Source: Lacisediminihabitans sp040549465 (GTDB lineage: Bacteria > Actinomycetota > Actinomycetes > Actinomycetales > Microbacteriaceae). Taken from it: DNA of 64,000 nt. How positions within the stretch are numbered: position 1 is the first letter of the stretch; every line of letters begins with the position of its first letter. The position numbers and the translations under genes were made by a program. The stretch is taken from contig NZ_JBEPTL010000002.1 in NCBI RefSeq assembly GCF_040549465.1, positions 62,001 through 126,000 on the forward strand, read 5' to 3'. Below are positions 1-8,054 of this stretch, piece after piece. A model generated the notes under the pieces. That model made no database searches and had not been told where the DNA came from. It was given only the letters and a program-made list of their open reading frames with translations.

Positions 1-362
1 GATGGCGCAACAATCCGGTCACCCACGTTAATGCCCTTCATGCGGGCACCGACCTCGCCGCGGGATGTAATTCACCGATTTTCGCTGCGCACTCTGGCAC
101 CGTCAGCTTTGCCGGCTGGAGCGGCGGTTACGGAAACTTCATCCTCATTGACAACGGTGGAGGTGTATTCACCGGTTACGGCCACATCGTCAATGGCGGC
201 ACCCTCGTGAGCAAGGGTCAGCAGGTTTCGGGCGGCCAGCAGATCGCCAGAGTCGGAAGCACGGGCCACTCCACGGGTTGCCACCTCCACTTCGAGACGC
301 GTCCAGGCGGGAAGGCCGTGGACGCCGTGCCGTTCATGGCGGACCGCGGAGTGCGACTCTAA
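1..362 (+). CDS. M23-family metallopeptidase, C-terminal part (5' end outside window)
   Basis: The open frame runs from base 3 to a TAA at 360-362. It encodes the lysostaphin-like M23 fold that hydrolyses peptidoglycan cross-links outside the cell, or acts as a degenerate cell-wall-binding activator. Visible zinc-site motifs are H-A-G-T-D near the start and H-L-H-F-E near the end, the expected HxxxD and HxH ligands. The segment TGYGHI lies between them. Two cysteines (AAGCNS and TGCHL) could form a disulfide, as in secreted proteins. The signal peptide and any LysM or coiled-coil region lie upstream of the window. The gene ends at a strong bidirectional terminator and faces the pyrophosphatase gene. 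Confidence 0.88.
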   Translation, partial: WRNNPVTHVNALHAGTDLAAGCNSPIFAAHSGTVSFAGWSGGYGNFILIDNGGGVFTGYGHIVNGGTLVSKGQQVSGGQQIARVGSTGHSTGCHLHFETRPGGKAVDAVPFMADRGVRL

Positions 363-377
363 AACCACACGCCATAA

Positions 378-419
378 GAAAGAAGCCCCGCCAAGCATCA
401 GTTTGGCGGGGCTTCTTTC
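378..419. terminator. Bidirectional terminator between M23 peptidase and ppa
   Basis: A perfect 17-bp stem (378-394 with 403-419) has an 8-base loop and A-rich/T-rich outer ends on both sides. It sits between convergent genes and can serve both. Confidence 0.85.
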
Positions 420-429
420 GCGTGGCTGC

Positions 430-924
430 TTAGTGGTTGCCCTCGGCGACGAGCTTGGCGATGCCGGCCTGCACGATCTCCTCGGCCTCGGCGGCATTGC
501 CCCAGCCTTCGGTCTTGACCCACTTGCCGGGCTCGAGGTCTTTGTAGTGCTCGAAGAAGTGCTCGATCTCTTTGCGGGTGTACTCGGGAATGTCGTCGAC
601 ATCCTGAATCCACTGCCAGCGCGGGTCCTTCGCCTGCACGGCGATCACCTTGGCGTCGGAGCCGCCGTCGTCGGTCATGTTGAAGACGCCGACCGGGCGC
701 ACAGAGACCCCGACGCCGGGGAACAGCGGGTAGTCGAGAAGCACCAGCACGTCGACCGGGTCGCCGTCGAGCCCGAGGGTGTTCTCGAAGAAGCCGTAGT
801 CGGTCGGGTAGACGAAGCCCGTGAAGAGCACCCGGTCGAGGTAGACGCGACCGGTTTCGTGATCCACCTCGTACTTGTTCTTGCTGCCTTTGGGGATCTC
901 GATGATCGCGTCGTAGCTGGCCAT
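430..924 (-). CDS. ppa: Inorganic pyrophosphatase (family I)
   Basis: The 164-residue soluble protein hydrolyses pyrophosphate to phosphate and drives nucleotide, aminoacyl-tRNA and other biosynthetic reactions in the cytoplasm. The family I signature is clear: an early EIPKGSKNKYE-type stretch, YPTDYGF, and the metal-binding D-x-D-P-x-D region (LDGDPVDVLVL). The ATG at 924 is chosen because the protein begins MASYDAIIEIP, as in actinobacterial homologues, and AGAGGAG lies just upstream. The longer open frame to 1209 overlaps the opposite-strand tilS gene and is not used. It is transcribed divergently from tilS with under 50 bp between the starts. Confidence 0.96.
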   Translation of the reverse strand: MASYDAIIEIPKGSKNKYEVDHETGRVYLDRVLFTGFVYPTDYGFFENTLGLDGDPVDVLVLLDYPLFPGVGVSVRPVGVFNMTDDGGSDAKVIAVQAKDPRWQWIQDVDDIPEYTRKEIEHFFEHYKDLEPGKWVKTEGWGNAAEAEEIVQAGIAKLVAEGNH

Positions 925-972
925 GACTGTGGCTCCTCTGGTGTGTGGGGTTTGCTGCAATAACGTTATCGG

Positions 973-2004
973 ATGACAACTCGGCCCCGCCTGACCCCCG
1001 CGATCGCGGATGTGCGTTCGGCGGTGCGTGCCGCGCTCCCCGCCTTTCCTGAGCTTGTCGAAGGGCCCGAGCTTGTCGAGGGGCGTGCCGCAACCCCCCT
1101 CGTCCTCGTGGCCCTCAGCGGCGGTCCCGATTCGCTGGCGCTCGCCGCGGCCACCGCCTTCGAGGCGAAGCGAGTCGGTATTCGTGCCGGCGCCGTGATC
1201 GTCGACCACGCGCTACAGGACGGCTCGGCGGATGTCGCGGCCCGCGCAGCCCAGCAGGCTCACGAGCTCGGACTCGACCCCGTCCTCCTCAGGTCTGTGG
1301 CCGTCGGCACCGCAGGCGGACCGGAGGCCGCGGCGAGGGAGGCGCGCTACGCGGCGCTGGCCGACGCGGCGACCGAGACCGCTGCGACGACGGTGTTCCT
1401 CGGCCACACCCTCGACGACCAGGCCGAGTCCGTGCTGCTGGGTCTTGGGCGCGGCAGCGGACTGGGCAGCATCAAGGGCATGGCGCCGAAGTCCGGTATC
1501 TACGCGCGACCGCTCCTCCGGTTGCGACGGCAGACCACCCTGCAGTTCTGCATCGACTCCGGACTGGAAGCGTGGACTGATCCGCAGAACGCCGACGAGC
1601 GGTTCACCAGGGTACGGGTACGCAGCACCGTGCTGCCGATGCTCGAACGTGAGCTCGGTCCCGGATTCGCGGAGGCGCTCTTCCGCACCGCGGTGCTCGC
1701 GAGGGAAGACACCGAAGCGCTCGACGGCTTCGCAGAGGACCAGCTCGAAGAACTGGCCGAACATGCCGAGGCGGGAATATCGCTGCCGGTCACTGCCCTC
1801 GCCGCGAACCCTCCCGCCCTGCGCCAGCGCATCATCCGTATGACGGTGCTGGCAGAGTTCGGGGTGAGCCTCAGCCGCACCCACACACTGGAGGTCTCGA
1901 AGCTCGTCATCGACTGGCACGGGCAGGAAGCCATCGACCTGCCCGGCATTAAGGTGGAGAGGCAGGGCGGCCTGCTCATTTTCGGCTCGACAGGGAAGGC
2001 CTAG
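973..2004 (+). CDS. tilS: tRNA(Ile)-lysidine synthetase
   Basis: TilS modifies C34 of tRNA-Ile2(CAU) to lysidine using ATP and lysine, so the tRNA decodes AUA. The PP-loop ATP motif SGGPDS is at residues 49-54 and a conserved GHTLDDQ motif follows. Length (343 aa) fits the short actinobacterial form. In-frame between the start and the P-loop lies a duplicated PELVEG segment made by two copies of a dispersed DNA repeat. This explains why the P-loop lies later than usual. The hpt gene follows after 3 bases, so the two are probably cotranscribed, as in many Gram-positive bacteria. Confidence 0.93.
   Translation: MTTRPRLTPAIADVRSAVRAALPAFPELVEGPELVEGRAATPLVLVALSGGPDSLALAAATAFEAKRVGIRAGAVIVDHALQDGSADVAARAAQQAHELGLDPVLLRSVAVGTAGGPEAAAREARYAALADAATETAATTVFLGHTLDDQAESVLLGLGRGSGLGSIKGMAPKSGIYARPLLRLRRQTTLQFCIDSGLEAWTDPQNADERFTRVRVRSTVLPMLERELGPGFAEALFRTAVLAREDTEALDGFAEDQLEELAEHAEAGISLPVTALAANPPALRQRIIRMTVLAEFGVSLSRTHTLEVSKLVIDWHGQEAIDLPGIKVERQGGLLIFGSTGKA
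1048..1081 (+). repeat. Two tandem copies of dispersed TGAGCTTGTCGAAG-type repeat inside tilS
   Basis: CCTGAGCTTGTCGAAGG (1048-1064) is followed by a near copy (1067-1081) separated by two bases. Each copy reads in-frame as PELVEG. Related cores occur four or more times in lhr on the other strand, for example at 48913-48933. Confidence 0.75.
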
Positions 2005-2007
2005 GCC

Positions 2008-2562
2008 ATGGAATACCAGGACATCGCCGACGACCTCACGAGCGTGCTGCTCACCGAGCAGCAGATCCACGAGAAGATCGCTGAACTCTCGCGTCGAATC
2101 GAGGCCGACTACGCGGGAGAGAGGCTGCTGCTCGTCGGCGTGCTCCGCGGTGCGGTCATGGTCATGGCCGACCTGGCCCGAGAACTCAAGCTGCCGATCG
2201 AGATGGACTGGATGGCGGTCTCCTCCTACGGTTCAGGCACCCAGTCCTCGGGTGTGGTCCGCATTCTTAAAGACCTGGACTCCGACCTGCAGGGCCGCAA
2301 GGTGCTCATCGTCGAAGACATCATCGACTCCGGTCTCACGCTCTCCTGGCTGCGAGCCAACCTCGAAAGCCGTGGCGCGGCATCCGTGGAGATCTGCGCG
2401 CTGCTCCGCAAACCGGATGCGGCGAAGGTCGCCGTCGACGTGCGCTACATCGGCTTCGAGATCCCGAACGCTTTCGTCGTCGGCTACGGCCTGGACTACG
2501 CCGAAAAGTACCGCAATTTTCGGGACATCGGGGTGCTGGCTCCCCACGTCTACGAGAGCTGA
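2008..2562 (+). CDS. hpt: Hypoxanthine phosphoribosyltransferase
   Basis: This purine-salvage enzyme converts hypoxanthine (and usually guanine) plus PRPP to IMP/GMP in the cytosol. The PRPP-binding signature VLIVEDIIDSG spans about residues 99-109. The flexible-loop region VSSYGSGTQSSG and the C-terminal VGYGLDYAEKYRN motif typical of bacterial HPRT are present. At 184 aa the length is normal. It lies 3 bases after tilS and upstream of ftsH, a tilS-hpt-ftsH order conserved in many Firmicutes and Actinobacteria. Confidence 0.96.
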   Translation: MEYQDIADDLTSVLLTEQQIHEKIAELSRRIEADYAGERLLLVGVLRGAVMVMADLARELKLPIEMDWMAVSSYGSGTQSSGVVRILKDLDSDLQGRKVLIVEDIIDSGLTLSWLRANLESRGAASVEICALLRKPDAAKVAVDVRYIGFEIPNAFVVGYGLDYAEKYRNFRDIGVLAPHVYES

Positions 2563-2697
2563 GCAACGGCTCTGAGCGGGTAGCTCCATCGCGCATTACG
2601 CCCACGGCAAACACGCAGCAGCCGCCCAGCGCGGCTCAGGTAGCCTTGCAGTCACATTCTTCGTCAGAAAGGTGCCGGGCTCGACTCCCGGAACACT

Positions 2698-4695
2698 ATG
2701 GACTTCAAGCGTTTTCTTCGCGGGCCACTCGTCTGGATCGTGCTCGCCGTCATCGTCGTCTCCGTGGGTTTCAGCCTGCTGAGCGGCTCTGGCTTCAAGC
2801 AGATCGACACCAAGCAGGGCCTCGCGCTGCTCGCCGATGACAAGGTCGCCTCGGCGAAGATCGTCGACACAGAGCAGCGCGTCGATCTCGTGCTGAATAC
2901 GGCAGGGGCCGACGGCAAGCAGGTGCAGTTCTACTACACCGTCGCCCGCGGTGCCGACATCGTCAAGGCCGTCGACAACTCCGGTGCCAAGTACGACGAC
3001 CAGGTGGACAAGGGCAACTGGTTCACCTCGTTGCTCGGCCTCCTCGTGCCATTCCTGCTCATCGGTGTGGTCTTCTGGTTCCTGCTGTCCAGCATGCAGG
3101 GTGGCGGATCCAAGGTGATGCAGTTCGGCAAGTCGAAGGCCAAGCTGGTCTCCAAGGAGAGCCCGAAGGTCACCTTCGCGGATGTCGCGGGAGCTGACGA
3201 GGCGATCGAAGAGCTCGAGGAGATCAAGGACTTCCTCAAGGAGCCTGCCAAGTTCCAGGCTGTCGGTGCCCGTATCCCCAAGGGCGTACTGCTGTACGGC
3301 CCTCCCGGTACCGGTAAGACGCTGCTCGCCCGCGCTGTCGCAGGCGAAGCGAACGTGCCGTTCTACTCGATCTCCGGTTCGGACTTCGTCGAGATGTTCG
3401 TCGGTGTCGGTGCAAGCCGCGTGCGTGATCTCTTCGCCCAGGCCAAGGAGAACTCGCCGGCGATCATCTTCGTGGACGAGATCGATGCCGTCGGTCGTCA
3501 CCGTGGCTCGGGTATGGGCGGTGGACACGACGAGCGTGAGCAGACCCTCAACCAGCTGCTGGTAGAGATGGACGGATTCGACGTCAAGACGAACGTCATC
3601 CTGATCGCCGCGACCAACCGTCCCGATATCCTCGACCCCGCACTTCTGCGCCCTGGGCGCTTCGACCGCCAGATCGGCGTGGACGCTCCCGACCTTCTCG
3701 GTCGCAAGCAGATCCTCGAGGTTCACGGCAAGGGCAAGCCGCTCGCCGCGGGCGTCGACCTCGAAGTGCTGGCCCGCAAGACTCCGGGTTTCACCGGCGC
3801 CGACCTGGCGAACGTGCTGAACGAGGCCGCCCTGCTGACCGCGCGTTCCAATGCCCAGCTCATCGACAACCGTGCGCTGGATGAGGCTGTCGACCGCGTC
3901 ATGGCCGGCCCGCAGCGTCGCACCCGCGTGATGCGCGACCACGAGAAGCTGATCACCGCTTACCACGAGGGCGGACACGCGCTGGTCGCCACGGCGATGC
4001 GCAACACCGACCCGGTGACCAAGGTCACGATCCTGCCGCGCGGCCGTGCCCTCGGTTACACGATGGTGCTTCCGCTGGAAGACCGCTACTCGGTGAGCCG
4101 CAACGAACTGCTCGACCAGCTCGCCTACGCGATGGGCGGCCGGGTTGCCGAGGAGGTCGTGTTCCACGACCCGACCACCGGTGCGTCGAACGACATCGAG
4201 AAGGCGACATCCACCGCCCGCAAGATGGTCACCGAGTTCGGCATGAGCGCGAGCATCGGCTCGGTCAAGCTCGGCTCGGGATCCGGTGAGATGTTCCTCG
4301 GTCGCGACATGGGCAGCCAGCGCGACTACTCTGAGCGTCTGTCTGAGCAGGTCGACAAGGAGGTCCGCGCGCTGATCGAGAAGGCGCACGACGAGGCCTG
4401 GGAGGTTCTCAACGAGAACCGCGACATCCTGGACAAGCTCGCGACGGCCCTGCTCGAGAAGGAGACGCTGGACCACAACGAGTTGGCCGAGATCTTCACC
4501 GACGTCAAGAAGATGCCGGAGCGCCCGCAGTGGCTGTCAAGCGACAAGCGTCCCGTCTCTGCGCTACCTCCCGTAATCGTGCCCCAGAAGGCGCCGATCG
4601 ATGCGGGAGTGGTCGATGGTGGAGTAACGTCCGAGCCAATAAAGAAGGCTCGCACGCCACGACCGCGCAAGCGGCCAGACGTCGCAACCGCCTAG
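2698..4695 (+). CDS. ftsH: ATP-dependent zinc metalloprotease FtsH
   Basis: FtsH is the membrane-anchored AAA+ protease that degrades misfolded membrane proteins and short-lived regulators. Two transmembrane segments (about residues 10-28 and 111-131) flank a short external domain. The AAA module has Walker A GPPGTGKT (201-208), a Walker B followed by DEIDAVG, and an arginine-finger region. The zinc motif reads H-E-G-G-H at 423-427, which fits HExxH, with the third ligand region (D-P-T-T-G) near residue 490. Length (665 aa) is normal and the C-terminus is basic and proline-rich. A weak AGAAAGG lies too far from the ATG for an ideal ribosome site. Confidence 0.97.
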   Translation: MDFKRFLRGPLVWIVLAVIVVSVGFSLLSGSGFKQIDTKQGLALLADDKVASAKIVDTEQRVDLVLNTAGADGKQVQFYYTVARGADIVKAVDNSGAKYDDQVDKGNWFTSLLGLLVPFLLIGVVFWFLLSSMQGGGSKVMQFGKSKAKLVSKESPKVTFADVAGADEAIEELEEIKDFLKEPAKFQAVGARIPKGVLLYGPPGTGKTLLARAVAGEANVPFYSISGSDFVEMFVGVGASRVRDLFAQAKENSPAIIFVDEIDAVGRHRGSGMGGGHDEREQTLNQLLVEMDGFDVKTNVILIAATNRPDILDPALLRPGRFDRQIGVDAPDLLGRKQILEVHGKGKPLAAGVDLEVLARKTPGFTGADLANVLNEAALLTARSNAQLIDNRALDEAVDRVMAGPQRRTRVMRDHEKLITAYHEGGHALVATAMRNTDPVTKVTILPRGRALGYTMVLPLEDRYSVSRNELLDQLAYAMGGRVAEEVVFHDPTTGASNDIEKATSTARKMVTEFGMSASIGSVKLGSGSGEMFLGRDMGSQRDYSERLSEQVDKEVRALIEKAHDEAWEVLNENRDILDKLATALLEKETLDHNELAEIFTDVKKMPERPQWLSSDKRPVSALPPVIVPQKAPIDAGVVDGGVTSEPIKKARTPRPRKRPDVATA

Positions 4696-4720
4696 GTTTC
4701 TCAACCGCGTAAGGGGATTC

Positions 4721-5320
4721 GTGGCCAGCTCTACCACTGACCCGATCGATACGGCTCGCATCGAGGCTGCCGTGCTGGAGATCCTCGCCGCCATCGGCGA
4801 GGATCCGGCCAGGCCCGGCCTCGAGTCGACCCCCAGGCGCATCGCCCAGTCTTACACCGAGTTCTTCTCCGGTCTCGCCGTCAACCCGCTCGATTTCCTG
4901 GCCGACAGCGCGGAGTTCACTGCCGACTCCGGCGAGTTGAGCGAACTGGTGTTGCTGCGCGACATCGAGTTCCGCTCGATGTGCGAGCACCACCTGCTGC
5001 CTTTCATCGGCGTCGCCCACATCGCTTACGTGCCGCGCTCCCGCATCGTCGGCCTCGGCAAGCTCCCGAGAGTCGTCGACACGCTCGCCTCCCGTCCACA
5101 GCTCCAGGAGCGTCTGACCGAGGAGATCGCGGATGCCCTGCAGACCGGTCTCGATCCGCTCGGCGTGCTCGTGGTGATCGACGCGGTGCACAGTTGTGTC
5201 ACCTCACGCGGGGTGCGGCAGTCGAAGAGCTCTGCTGTGACGATGGCGAGTCGCGGTATCCTCACCGAGCCGGTCGCCAGGGCAGAGATCATGGTCATGA
5301 TCGGCGGTGCGGATGAGTAA
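4721..5320 (+). CDS. folE: GTP cyclohydrolase I
   Basis: FolE converts GTP to 7,8-dihydroneopterin triphosphate, the first step of tetrahydrofolate synthesis. The zinc and active-site motif CEHHLLPF and the C-terminal SCVTSRGV motif are intact. The GTG start at 4721 is preceded by AAGGGG at 4711-4716. The gene opens a folE-folP-folB-folK operon in which every later start overlaps the preceding stop, arguing for translational coupling. 199 residues is the usual length. Confidence 0.97.
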   Translation: MASSTTDPIDTARIEAAVLEILAAIGEDPARPGLESTPRRIAQSYTEFFSGLAVNPLDFLADSAEFTADSGELSELVLLRDIEFRSMCEHHLLPFIGVAHIAYVPRSRIVGLGKLPRVVDTLASRPQLQERLTEEIADALQTGLDPLGVLVVIDAVHSCVTSRGVRQSKSSAVTMASRGILTEPVARAEIMVMIGGADE

Positions 5321-6155
5321 CGAGATCGTCTCCCTTCGGCCGTATCGGCCCGTCGGGTTGTCCCGCCCGCGGATCATGGGCGTGCTCAACATGACGCCGG
5401 ACTCCTTTAGCGACGGCGGTCTCTTCACGCAGATCGACGCGGCCATCGCCAGGGGAGCAGAACTGGTGGCCGCCGGCGCCCAGCTCATCGACGTGGGTGG
5501 CGAGTCCACCCGTCCCGGCGCCGAACGGCTGCCGGTGGAGGAAGAGCAGCGTCGTGTGCTGCCGGTGATCGAGGCTCTAACCGATCGCGGCATCCCGGTG
5601 AGCATCGACACGATGAATGCGTCGACGGCGCTCGCGGCTGCCGAACGCGGCGTCGTGCTGATCAACGACGTCTCTGGTGGCCTCGCGGATGAGGGAATGC
5701 CCAGGGTGGCCGCCGAGACCGGTCTGCACTTCGTCGCGATGCACTGGCGCGGTCCGAGCAAGACGATGGATGAGAACTCCGTCTACGAGAACGTGCTGAA
5801 AGATGTGCGCAACGAGTTGAAGAACCGGGTCGCCGAACTGATTATCAATGGCGTGCGTCCCGACCGCATCATCCTCGATCCGGGGATCGGCTTCGCGAAG
5901 ACGACTGTGCACAACTGGAAGCTGCTCTCTAACCTGGCGGCACTCGAGACCATTGGATACCCCATACTCATCGGTGCCTCACGCAAGAGGTTCCTCGGAA
6001 CGCTGCTGCCGAAGGAAGCCCCGACTACCGACCGTGACCCCGCAACAGCCACGATCAGCGCGCTCGCCGCCCAGGCCGGAGTGTGGGGCATCCGCGTGCA
6101 CGATGTCGCGGGTACGAAGGCCGCGCTCGACGTCTGGGAGGCGATGCAGCCGTGA
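5313..6155 (+). CDS. folP: Dihydropteroate synthase
   Basis: FolP condenses 6-hydroxymethyl-dihydropterin pyrophosphate with p-aminobenzoate and is the sulfonamide target. It is a TIM barrel with the signatures IMGVLNMTPDSFSDGG (N-terminus), DVGGESTRPGA, and a late GASRKRF loop. The ATG at 5313 overlaps the folE stop (ATGAGTAA). A GTG two codons earlier is possible but less likely. The protein is about 280 aa, normal for the family. Confidence 0.97.
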   Translation: MSNEIVSLRPYRPVGLSRPRIMGVLNMTPDSFSDGGLFTQIDAAIARGAELVAAGAQLIDVGGESTRPGAERLPVEEEQRRVLPVIEALTDRGIPVSIDTMNASTALAAAERGVVLINDVSGGLADEGMPRVAAETGLHFVAMHWRGPSKTMDENSVYENVLKDVRNELKNRVAELIINGVRPDRIILDPGIGFAKTTVHNWKLLSNLAALETIGYPILIGASRKRFLGTLLPKEAPTTDRDPATATISALAAQAGVWGIRVHDVAGTKAALDVWEAMQP

Positions 6156-6544
6156 CCGGTAGTACCAGTAACGACAAGCATCACGGGGATCGCATCGAGT
6201 TGGCCGGGCTGCGCGTCTTCGCCTTCCACGGGGTGCTCGACGAGGAGCGAGAGGCCGGCCAGGAATTCCTGATCGACGTCACGATCTCCCTCGATCTCGG
6301 TCCGGCGGCCGACAGCGACGACGTGACCCGCACCATCCACTACGGCGACCTGGCCGAGGCGATCGCCTCGGCGGTCAAGCGCGATCCGGTCAACCTGATC
6401 GAGACGGTGGCGCAGCGCGTGATTGACCTGGTGCTTGCCTACCCGCAGGCCATGCTCGCGACTGTCACCGTGCACAAGCCGAGCGCGCCCATCCCTGTTC
6501 CCTTCGCCGACGTCTCGGTCACCCTCACGCGAGGCCGCAGTTGA
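6152..6544 (+). CDS. folB: Dihydroneopterin aldolase
   Basis: FolB cleaves dihydroneopterin to 6-hydroxymethyl-dihydropterin and glycolaldehyde. The protein (130 aa) shows the family opening IELAGLRVFAFHGVLDEER and the conserved tyrosine/lysine regions (TIHYGDLA, TVHKPSAPIP). The GTG at 6152 overlaps the folP stop by the sequence GTGA. The longer frame starting inside folP is not used. Confidence 0.96.
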   Translation: MTGSTSNDKHHGDRIELAGLRVFAFHGVLDEEREAGQEFLIDVTISLDLGPAADSDDVTRTIHYGDLAEAIASAVKRDPVNLIETVAQRVIDLVLAYPQAMLATVTVHKPSAPIPVPFADVSVTLTRGRS

Positions 6545-7077
6545 TCCGCAGAAGAATCGTGTCGCCCGCGGTCATCGCGCTCGGCTCGAATCTCGGCGAC
6601 CGTGAGGCGAATCTGCGTGGTGCGATCGCGGCGCTCGACGCCATCGAGGGCGTGACGGTGACGGCGGCCTCCGGAATCGTGGAGTCGAACGCGGTGAAGC
6701 CGGAGGGGTCGGATGCCGCGGCGCCCGACTACCTCAACGCCGTCGCCCTTGTGCAGAGCGAGCTACCACCCCAATACCTGCTCGATGAGCTGAACCGTAT
6801 CGAGGCCGCTTTCGGCCGAGTGCGCGAGGAACCCTGGGGGGACCGCACCCTCGACCTCGACATCGTGGCCTTCGGATCGCTGGCCTCGGATTCTGCGCGG
6901 CTGACGCTGCCGCATCCAAGGGCCTGGGAGCGTCCGTTCGTGATCGTGCCGTGGCTGCAGGTCGACCCGGACGCGCTGATCCCCGGCGTTGGACGCATCG
7001 CGGCCCTCGACGCGGCGACCTCCTCCGAGGTGTGGCCTTTCGATGCGGCAGCACTGTTCGAGGGGGCGACGCGATGA
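6541..7077 (+). CDS. folK: 2-amino-4-hydroxy-6-hydroxymethyldihydropteridine pyrophosphokinase
   Basis: FolK transfers pyrophosphate from ATP to 6-hydroxymethyl-dihydropterin, giving the FolP substrate. The ALGSNLGDRE opening, the DRTLDLDIV motif and the LPHPRAWERPFVI motif are diagnostic. The TTG at 6541 overlaps the folB stop (TTGA). A GTG at 6559 is an alternative start, and both keep the fold intact. Confidence 0.95.
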   Translation: MIRRRIVSPAVIALGSNLGDREANLRGAIAALDAIEGVTVTAASGIVESNAVKPEGSDAAAPDYLNAVALVQSELPPQYLLDELNRIEAAFGRVREEPWGDRTLDLDIVAFGSLASDSARLTLPHPRAWERPFVIVPWLQVDPDALIPGVGRIAALDAATSSEVWPFDAAALFEGATR

Positions 7078-7553
7078 AGCGCACCAGCCCGGTCACCCTC
7101 ATCCTGCTCGCACTACTCGGTGGCGTGGTCGGCGCGTTCCTGGAGGCGGCGCTCGCCTCAGCAGGGCGCCCCATCATCGTTCCACCGCTGACACTCGCCA
7201 TTGCGCTGGCGGCCATCGGCGGCATCATCATCTCGCTCGCGGTGCCTATCCGCCGGCTGACCAGGGGTAAGTCCAAGGGTCCTATCGACCCCTTCTACGC
7301 CATGCGGGTGCTGGTGCTGGCCAAAGCCAGCGCGCTCATCGGAGCCCTGCTGATCGGTTTCGGGATCGGGATCGGCATCTATCTGCTGACCCGCTCCATC
7401 GTGCCGGTAAACTCGGTGGGGCTGGCGATCGCCACGATCATCGGCTCCGGAGTGCTGCTCGCCGCCGGGCTCATTGCTGAGCACATGTGCACTATTCCGC
7501 CAGGAGATGATGATGACGACCCAGGCAAGAAGGCCATCAGAGTCAGGCCGTAG
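7074..7553 (+). CDS. DUF3180 membrane protein
   Basis: A 159-residue integral membrane protein with four predicted hydrophobic helices and a short acidic-basic tail (DDDDDPGKKAIR). The family lies directly after folK in many actinobacteria, including the Rv3605c position in M. tuberculosis. Its function is unknown. The ATG overlaps the folK stop (ATGA), so it is expressed with the folate genes. It may support pterin or membrane functions, but nothing in the sequence proves that. Confidence 0.85.
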   Translation: MKRTSPVTLILLALLGGVVGAFLEAALASAGRPIIVPPLTLAIALAAIGGIIISLAVPIRRLTRGKSKGPIDPFYAMRVLVLAKASALIGALLIGFGIGIGIYLLTRSIVPVNSVGLAIATIIGSGVLLAAGLIAEHMCTIPPGDDDDDPGKKAIRVRP

Positions 7554-7574
7554 CAAGCGGAGCCGAGGAGCAGC

Positions 7575-8054
7575 GTGAACCGACTCGAATTGCCCGAAAG
7601 CGACTGGCGTAGGGTCTCACCCAAACTCATCGTGGTCGAACTGCTCGGTGGCGCCATCTTCCTCATCGCCATGGTCGTCGCCGGCATTGCTATGTACCTC
7701 CTGCACATCTGGTGGATCGCCGCCGCGATCGGTGTGGTCGCCATCGTCGCGATCGTGAACCTCGCCCTCACCCGTCGCCGGGTGCGCTCTATCGGTTACC
7801 AGCTGCGCGACGATGACCTGCTCTTCCGTCGCGGCATCATGTGGCAACGTTTCGTTGCAGTGCCCTACGGACGGATGCAGTTGGTCGACATCAACCGCGG
7901 CCCTCTGGCCCGCAGTCTCGGGCTCAGCGAACTCAAGTTCGTCACGGCGGCCGCCGCGGCGGGTGTGACCATCCCTGGACTCCCGGAGGCGGAGGCCGAA
8001 GAACTGCGCGACCACCTCGTCTCCGTCGCTGAAAGCCGTCGGGCTGGACTGTGA
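7575..8054 (+). CDS. Bacterial PH-domain (YdbS-like) membrane protein
   Basis: A 159-aa protein with two adjacent membrane helices (about residues 20-65) followed by a bacterial PH domain. The segment GYQLRDDDLLFRRG and the PYGRMQLVDINRGPLAR core are typical of YdbS/bPH2 proteins. In Bacillus, YdbS-YdbT pairs are linked to resistance to certain bacteriocins, but the mechanism is unknown. Start is GTG at 7575. The next gene encodes a larger PH-domain partner and overlaps by 4 bases, so the two probably form one membrane complex. Confidence 0.85.
   Translation: MNRLELPESDWRRVSPKLIVVELLGGAIFLIAMVVAGIAMYLLHIWWIAAAIGVVAIVAIVNLALTRRRVRSIGYQLRDDDLLFRRGIMWQRFVAVPYGRMQLVDINRGPLARSLGLSELKFVTAAAAAGVTIPGLPEAEAEELRDHLVSVAESRRAGL

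Noticed and set aside
3964..3978. HEGGH instead of HEAGH in FtsH as a defect
   Set aside because: It still fits the HExxH zinc motif, and I recall this variant in actinobacterial FtsH proteins.
2596..4476. A 626-residue open frame antisense to ftsH
   Set aside because: It lies wholly opposite a well-conserved gene and has the His/Asp/Gly-rich composition expected of a high-GC shadow frame.
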